In this document: positions 57,271-64,000 of the stretch, piece after piece
Layout: every line of letters begins with the position of its first letter
Position numbering within the stretch: position 1 is the first letter of the stretch
Source of the DNA: Tricholomella constricta
Taxonomy: Eukaryota; Basidiomycota; Agaricomycetes; Agaricales; Lyophyllaceae
Reading direction: 5' to 3'
NCBI GenBank assembly: GCA_013368375.1
Contig: JAACJP010000001.1
Coordinates: 1,178,001-1,242,000, forward strand
DNA length: 64,000 nt
Notes under the pieces: model-generated
What the model saw: the letters and a program-made list of their open reading frames with translations, nothing else
Database searches by the model: none
Told to the model about the DNA's origin: nothing
Program-made: the position numbers and the translations under genes

Positions 57271-59205
57271 TCAGAAAGCCATATTGAAACAAGTTGGGAA
57301 ATCATCCTTTGAGATAAAGCTGTTGACGGAAGGCATCCCGCTGACAGGATCGTTCTTCAATAGGTTGCGACATACTCTTAACTTGGGAGGAAGATCCGGG
57401 CCGACGTCGTGTTCGGCGACGATGAAAGGGGATGAGTATACTGGACCATGCAAGATTCTCTCGACGTCTTGCAACTCGAAGGGGCCCGACATGCAACCGC
57501 AAGATAATTCAGTCGCAATGTATTCGTGGACGGCTTCAGGATGGGTGTTCACTGAAGGGTGATTTTTGATAACAACACTGTGCTGGAGTTCTGGGAGGAT
57601 ACCCAGAGGGAAACCACAAGTAAGATTTTCAATAAGCAAAGGATAAGAAGCGATAAGATCATGCTTGCTAAGGAGGCGTTGGAATGCTGTAGCGTTGTAA
57701 GGAGTTACGACGTGCTCGTAGGGGTCATTGTTGGAAGGCGTGGAATTAGGAAGGGGAAGACGAGGGTGTCGTGTGCCGAAAAATCGCGATACGCAAGAGG
57801 CTGCGGGATAAAGGACTCAGGCTTGTATGTAACCATCGAACGTGCACTCACAGGACAAGGTACGTTCAAAAGCGGCATGTTGTCCACCGCACAAGGAGCA
57901 GACGTGCAAGATGTCTGGACCATGGCGTCCGTCGCAGAACCGATTAAGGTTAAAGAGCGTACAGATCCTTTTGAATCCTTTGCCGGACTTGGTTGTCCAG
58001 ATGGCGTTGTCTCTGAGTTGAGCGTGGAAAGGTTTCCCGTCTTCGAAGGACGTGATTGAGTTAGGGTGCTCCCGAAAGGAGTGGCCGTGCCCGCATATGA
58101 GACATTGAGGCACTCGGCCAGCCCCGACTCGAAAGGGCTGGCGGGGACGACCAGAGGATGGCGCTACTTCCGGGTGCGCAACACAAGGCATCTTCGATAC
58201 AGCAAAATGATCCTGTTCATATGAACGCTTAAAGGCCGGGGCGGCGGCCTTACGTTCCCACTCGAGAGAGCCCAGATGAACACGCAAGAGGACCTCCGAG
58301 GCATACACATCCCAATCAAAAAGAATGCCTTTGAGGATGTCGCGACGTGCCTTAACCTCGAATGGATACCAATCTCCGAATGTGGCTTCGTAGTTGTCCA
58401 ACTGTAAGAAAAATTCCCGATGCTTCTTAAACTCGGTAGCGTAAGCAAAAGCTGCATTGGAGGTTCCCGAGGATGGAGTCTCTGTACTGACAGTGCTGGA
58501 AGAGGACGAGAGAGGATTGCACAAGAGCTCAAGAGCCGTCAAAAGATTGGCCGAAGCTTCAGTGTAAGGTGCTTACGTTGTCCGCGCCCCATAAGGAGAT
58601 CATCTTGGGCATGTCCAATAGTTGTACCTTCTCCGAGGAGTCTTCGTCACCCCATGGTCGCAACAACTTGAAGTGAATGTCTTGGGGGGAGTAGTTGACC
58701 AGGTTGATCCGCTCATTAGTGAAGAAATTGAGCGGAGGAGAGAGCTTGTTCTTGATGCAGAGCAAGTACGTAGTCGGGATAGTGATCAGGTCCCGCTGGG
58801 CAGGAACCCGCTTGACCGGATCGGTGAGGTGCATGCTCCCGAGTAAACGGCTCCGAGTTTTGGTTTCCGTCTCCTTATCCTGCCTGTCCACTTCTGCCAC
58901 CTTCTTAGAGCGCAAACGCTCCGCCTCGATGAAACGAACCAACTCCAGAGGCAGAGGACCGAGTGATGCACAGACAGCCGGACTGTCCACCATCTCTTGC
59001 ATTTCTTCATCAGTGTAGGCATAGGGCCGGCGTAAAGCGGGGCCGATGTCCAAGTTGGCCGGTCGCGGGCAAGTGGTCTCTTTGGCCGAAACGGTCTTGA
59101 AAATACTCTCATGATTGTATTTTTCGGTACAACTAAATGTTCTTCGAAGTCGAAATCCTCGGGCAAAGGCCCGAGAATACCAGCATTAGGGAGCAGAGTG
59201 GACAT
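57271..59205 (-). pseudogene. Decayed DIRS-like retroelement (Gag-like ORF and start of RT)
   Basis: ATG 59205 opens MSTLLPNAGILGPLPEDFDF. A frameshift near 59.11 kb leads to NLDIGPALRRPYAYTDEEMQ and KMISLWGADNV, and another piece follows (58542-57817) with CLICGHGHSFREH and the Cys/His block VCSLCGGQHAAFERTLSC. Beyond the stop at 57817 the reading continues as NATAFQRLLSKHDLIASYP and GFPLGILPELQHSVVIKNHP, then GPVYSSPFIVAEH and SFISKDDFPT. These resemble the region before and into the RT of DIRS/tyrosine-recombinase retroelements common in Agaricomycetes. The catalytic RT motifs are missing. Class assignment is from memory of the motif pattern and moderately sure. Confidence 0.55.
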
Positions 59206-59702
59206 TTGATGAATCAAATTTTTATAACTGAGGGAGCGCGCAAGAGAAAGATGTCTAGGAAATGCGCGCACTGCTCGAAAAGGAAAGAGTCGGTGATCAC
59301 ATGAGAGGGAAAGAATATTCCGTGTCCGCGCAAGCCTTATTTAATCTTCCGTGCGCAGGCTTACGTAGCCTTAGCTATCACTAAATTTTGGGTCATTTTC
59401 TGAAAATTTCGGAAATAAATCTGCTTCTGTTCGTATGATCCTAAAGTGCACGTTTTCCTGATTTGAAGAGATTTCAATGATTTATCAGGGCCTCATAATT
59501 GGATCATTATTTTTGTCGTGTTTGGCTGTCCGCAACTGCACCTCGTCAACTCGTCGGGAAGGAAGTCAAAAGGGAAAGGGCAGATTAAAAATTACAGTGG
59601 TATTAATGGAGAATTTTTGGGAGTTGAAAGGTCACGTGCAGTGCCCTTCCGAGGGATCCCGATTGCCAAAAGGCGCGGCCGCACAACCAAACCTCAACCA
59701 CC
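59206..59702. other. Intergenic stretch upstream of the COX gene
   Basis: About 500 bp, AT-rich in its middle, with no supported gene. It probably holds the promoter of the cytochrome oxidase gene; no specific site is recognised. Confidence 0.4.
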
Positions 59703-60010
59703 ATGTCCATGTCCATTCTTGCCCGTTCCTCAGTGCTTCGCCAACAGGCTTTGGCCCGTGCGCGCTCATTCCACACTACCGCTCCCGCCCGTTCTGACCA
59801 TGGTCATTACCATGTAATTTGCATTCCATTGCTCAAGAGACATGACCTCACCCAAACATATAGCATCTCCCCTTCCAGTTTCCTGGCGAGAAGAAGGCAT
59901 CATTCGCCATCAAGCTCGCGCTCTTTATGAGCTCCGGATTTGCCATCCCCTTCGCTGTCTCGAAACGACAATTGTACGAAGTTCCTCGGGATTTCAAGTC
60001 ACCATACTAA
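59703..60010 (+). CDS. COX8: Cytochrome c oxidase small subunit, COX7C/Cox8 (VIIc) type
   Basis: Small single-helix subunit of mitochondrial complex IV. Exon 1 (59703-59813) encodes an Arg/Ser/Ala-rich presequence MSMSILARSSVLRQQALARA, then FHTTAPARSDHGHYH. After a GT-AG intron (59814-59863), exon 2 gives HLPFQFPGEKKASFAIKLAL and FMSSGFAIPFAVSKRQLY, the conserved LPF and membrane helix of the family. The frame ends at TAA 60008-60010. The last few residues are uncertain because another short intron could replace them. Confidence 0.83.
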
Positions 60011-60119
60011 TTGCCGATTTATCTTAGGCAAAAATCTCAAGGTGGCGCATGAAGGCAATTCATTGGGTAGTGGGGCAACTTAGATAACGTCGTCGAATGG
60101 GCTGATTACAATCAAATGG

Positions 60120-63100
60120 TTACTCTAGTATCATACCCTCCTCTAGGTCGCTTTCATGGTCTAAATCCTCCGCGCGCTGAACAATTTGACTATCTTCTTT
60201 TAAAATCTGTCGTATACTCATTGTGTTTGCCTCCAGTTCCTTTCTTGAAACTCCAGCCGGGGACGACCGGCAATCACACGTTCTCGCAAAGAACCCAGAA
60301 TCCCCTTCAAGTGCATCCAGGGCAAAAAATGAAGCTCGGCGAGCAGCAATGGTAGGGTCAGGATCCTCCGCGCTTGCTAGGATAACTTCGTGTACGAGGA
60401 CTAATTGAAGAGTTCAGTCTCTTATGTCGGGGTAACTAACGCAAAGGGCCTTACTATGGGCATTGTTCAAGTTTGCTTTGTTTTCCTTTCGCTCAATCGA
60501 TGTCGTGAATCGTCGACATCCCTGTCTTTGGAACAACTCGAACAGAAGTTTGGTGGGATGTTGCGATAGGGTTTTCAGCGTGATGTGTTTATCGTAGAAA
60601 GGTTTCAGCAACTTTTCGAAAACTGTTTCAACGCCTACTGATGAAAAGTTGTCAGCAATGTAGATGGTACCCATTATGGCTTCCACGATGTCTGAGAGCG
60701 CCTGTAATGATTGATTGAGATGTGTCTCAAGCAAGCCTAGACGCGGCCATACAAACCTTCGGCGCCGAAATGTCCAACCAGAACTGACCTGGGGGACGAC
60801 CTTCGAATTCGGCATCTTGATATTCCTTCGTTTGACTGGTCTTTATTTTTGTGGCATACTCCCTGATGCTCGTTTGGAGAGCATGCGATTTGTGGTGGAA
60901 ATATTCGTAGAGGCCAGAACACACGCAAACAGCTGCAAGTGCTGAGTTGGACACCATAGCCCCCTTTGGTAGACTCAGTAAGTATCATTGAAGATCCGAG
61001 GCAGCAACGCACTTTGAGCAAGGTAAGGCCACCCGGTGTAAGGTGCTGCTCTCGATCATAGAGATGGGAAATGACCACTAACATCATGTCAGACACTGCA
61101 ATGGAAGGACATTGGGCTTTACATACTGAAGTCTAGAATCGCGTCACCAACGAACTCCAGTCGCTGAGATACTGTAGAATTGTGGCCGTGTATCGAGGGA
61201 TGCATCTGGCCTCGAAGCATTCAGAATTGCTTTCTCGAGATAGAGCGGGAAGAAACGCACCAGTGCATGGGCTAGGACATGCGGTTGCTCGATCTGATAT
61301 CCAATTATGTCCTCGACCCTTTCAATAGACCCTGGTCTCAGCTTTGGAACAGAGCTGGGAGGAGGTGAAGCGGCCATTTTTACGAGGTCTGTCCAAGCGT
61401 GGATGTCGGAAATAGGAATTCCAAGTGCTCTGGAGACCTTGAGGCCCAACTCACGTCCGCCTGTGACGTACCCGGCCCCTATTAGAGCTTCAGCAACATC
61501 GGCCACAGCCTAGAAACCAAAATTTCAATACTGTATTTCGTAAAAGTTAAACCATAGTACCTTATCTCCCAACCAATGCATGGTGTGATCCCATTTTCGC
61601 CTTGTTTTCCTGTGCTCCTTGGATTGTTTCTTCTTTTCTGATGCGGAAGGGTCATTGTTGGTGATTTCCATCTGTTGCTCAAACGTGGTCAGAATTGAGC
61701 TCGAGGATGGTTCAACTGGCCGAGCCTCTGGTTCTTCCTCGAGGTTGAAGAAACGGTCTTCGGCGGCTCTGTTTTTGGGCGATGGGAGGGTGAAATTTGG
61801 CGGAACCCATAGTCTGGGAGAGAACAATTTTGACTGGATGTAAGAGGGCAATCCGATGCGGCACGCATGGTTGAACAAGGATTTGTTGCTAATCAGGTCT
61901 TGTCGTGCGACGTGCAAGTCGCCTTCTGTGCGGGTTGGGTGCGCGACAAAGACGTAGATTGAGGTCACATATTTTAGAAATGCATCACCTAGAATGATTG
62001 CGTAGTCAATCACAATGCAGAAAGGTTTAGTAAAGACCCTACCAAGCAACTCTAGGCGCTCATAATCGTATTCGACACCACAAGACGGCGTACATAAAGC
62101 CATGTGCAGAAGTTTGTCCGAGATCGCATGGTCAAACAGTCTTGCGTTTAATTCTTTCACGAGGAGAAGGTCGTCGATGCGTCGAGTGATGGATGGCAGA
62201 AGGCGCGCAGTACGCATGGTACTGGAGAAATTGATTTGGGTTCTCTTGCTATGTGCGAATGAATGGGTGGAAAATTTACCTTGCGGGTATTGTAGACTTT
62301 GAGCATAGTTCAGGAATTAAATCTGGCCGGATGAAAGATGAGATACAATCGATGATCGCAGATTTCAGGAGTCTTACATTTAGCCTGGATTTTGGTGGAC
62401 GGCGAAGGTCGTGAAGTAGGATTCAACCGGTTCAAAACGGATGGAAGGGGCGAAACTTCGATCAGTGGTTGATTTTCATCTTGTAAACCTTCAAAGCCTT
62501 TGCGTCGAGCTTGACAGAAGGCGAGGACACTATCATAAGCGGCTTCACGCTGTAATCAACTGATAAGAACATGTTCTGTCGAGATGTGCGTCAACTCACT
62601 GGGCTATCCTCTGGTTTGCTCAAGGGCGAAAGGTCGGGTCTTAATCTGACAGCAGCGTATCTTTTGGTGAATTCCACCGGTCGATCTTGTATGACGGCAT
62701 CTTTAAACTCCCTTTGGGCTTCTTCCACCGTCGCTCCTTGCTGGAGCGGTATACTGTAGCTATTGCCAGCGAGGCTGACAAGTTCCCAGGGAATATATTC
62801 CGCGATCGAAGGAAGCCCGAGTGGATGATTAAAGGTATCGTCATACGAGGGCGTCCACTCTGTCGTTAAAGGCGCGAGGAAATAGACCATATTGGCCAAA
62901 GTACATTCAAAATATTTGTTGGTGATCATACGACACGTCCTGAGAGTATAGAGATACAAATCGTGGACTCGAGCTTCTTCGAGTCGAATGGGTGCACCTC
63001 GTTCCATGCAAATATTTGCTGGGACTCCAGAATAGAAGACGTTGAAATTTGCCAGATCAGGAAGCGGCTGGCGAGTAAGGATCACAATGGGGGCATATGG

Positions 63101-64000
63101 CTGCATGTCCCCGTCTGTGTGTGTGGTGGAGATGATAATTGGGTAGAGTGACCTGATAGGCACGTCTCTCGTATTGGTCCAAAAATCTGGCTCCTTCCTG
63201 GCATAGCGTCGCTGACCAGTTGACTTCGAGTCCGCGGAGATCCCGTCAGCATTGGTGAAGTTGACTGCCGATTTCGGGGGTGGCGGAAAGAGGCGACAGT
63301 CGAGAAGTCCTGTCGATGCGAGATTCTGACAAACTCTGTAACACACGGCACGTTTAGCGTCCTCTGTTGAGGTGCAAGGGGGACCTGTGACCTTCGAAAG
63401 GTCAGGGAGGATGGCAGTACAAACGATGGTAGAAGGAGAACCAGGCCACTCGCGTTGCTGTTCTTCGAAGCGGAAGAGTGTTTTGACAGACTTGGCATGG
63501 TCAGGTCTTCCTGACGATGCGAATCGTTCAACGATTTCCACGCAGTTGTGAAGGTATATACGGCTGCCAGTGGTAGGGTCTTCAATGAATCTAGGTTGAT
63601 CGCTCTGTTCCTCGTCAGCGGCGAGGTGTTCGTAGGCAAGTCGAAGCGCGGACTGCGAGACGGCGATCTGCGGTCCGCCGCAAATCGCACTCGTCGATGG
63701 CAAAACATCGGCATTCAGTCGCGGCGGTCCTTGTGGACAGCTACCCGGTTTTCTCTCTACCATGTGAATCAAGTGAGTTTCATGTGCATAGCTGAACAGG
63801 GAATTCCGCGACAGGCGTTCAAAAACGTCGAAGCTGTTCAAGGGAGGCTTAAGACATGGTCATCATCCAACATTAAAAAAAGCGTACCATATAATGATTG
63901 GCACTTTGACTACATCCACGCCATTCTCCAATTCAGGGATGATTAAAAGATTGTACACTCCTGCTGCCAAAGTCTGGGAAATACCCTGTCATTTCGAAGG
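60120..64000 (-). CDS. DCL1: Dicer-like RNase III (5' part beyond the window)
   Basis: Cuts dsRNA into small RNAs for RNA silencing. At the right edge an exon carries helicase motif V-like NLLIIPELENGVDVVKV. The next long exon starts with a helicase end (AHETHLIHMVER), then a Dicer dimerisation fold (LRLAYEHLAA, CTAILP, AKRAVCYRVCQNL) and a platform/PAZ-like region. RNase IIIa shows YDYERLELLG joined by splicing to DAFLKYVTSIYVF; RNase IIIb shows RLEFVGDAILD and LSDIVEAIMGTIY. A C-terminal dsRBD (HPTKLLFELFQRQGC, HEVILASAEDP, ARRASFFALDAL) ends at TAA 60122-60120. Both RNase III signatures keep their acidic residues. It is convergent with COX8, 109 bp apart. Confidence 0.92.

Overview
The window is a piece of a fungal nuclear genome, almost certainly a basidiomycete and probably an Agaricomycete. 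The evidence is intron-rich genes with introns of roughly 45-65 nt, basidiomycete-type versions of conserved housekeeping proteins, and a large cluster of chromovirus-type LTR retrotransposons. I cannot name the species. All calls come from reading the sequence. Exon joins were worked out by eye from splice sites and reading frame.

Left block (1-18.7 kb): a compact gene-rich region. On the minus strand come arginyl-tRNA-protein transferase ATE1, the DASH kinetochore subunit DAD4, a PROPPIN (Hsv2/WIPI3 type) and a Cys/Ser-rich conserved protein. Then follow NCS1 (+), EMC3 (-), the SNARE VTI1 (+), a Kch1-type potassium channel protein (-), the GTPase DRG1/RBG1 (+), ALG8 (-), VMA21 (+) and an unknown Pro/Ser-rich protein (-). 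Several pairs are head-to-head with short shared promoters. There is an ER and endomembrane theme (EMC3, ALG8, VMA21, VTI1, PROPPIN), but no sign of a functional cluster.

Middle block (20.8-59.2 kb): a retrotransposon nest. Element A is a Ty1/copia element (20837-25856, +), broken by frameshifts. Directly against its 3' LTR starts element B, a Ty3/gypsy element (25857-53829, coding -, 234-bp LTRs). B is interrupted by element C (26211-43692, coding -, 974-bp LTRs, 4-bp target duplication acgg). C is itself interrupted inside pol by element D (33375-39766, coding -, identical 504-bp LTRs, 5-bp duplication gaggt). By eye, LTR identity rises from B to C to D, as expected if the innermost is youngest. 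To the right lies E (53830-56883), a truncated relative of D with a solo C-type LTR inserted in its leader, and then a decayed DIRS-like element (57271-59205).

Right block (59.7-64 kb): a small cytochrome c oxidase subunit (COX7C/Cox8 type, +) converges on a Dicer gene (-) whose N-terminal helicase runs off the window.

The most interesting signals are in the nest. Element C carries an antisense, intron-containing gene for a Zn2Cys6 plus coiled-coil protein between pol and its 3' LTR. C also has an exact 18-nt copy of its 3' polypurine tract near the centre of its genome. Element D has a 13-nt primer-binding site complementary to its own predicted RNA 5' end (Tf1-style self-priming). The gypsy elements appear to use different ways of making Gag-Pol: an in-frame UGA in B, a -1 slippery heptamer in C, and a U-run at the gag stop in D and E. 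Element B has an unrecognised third ORF after integrase.
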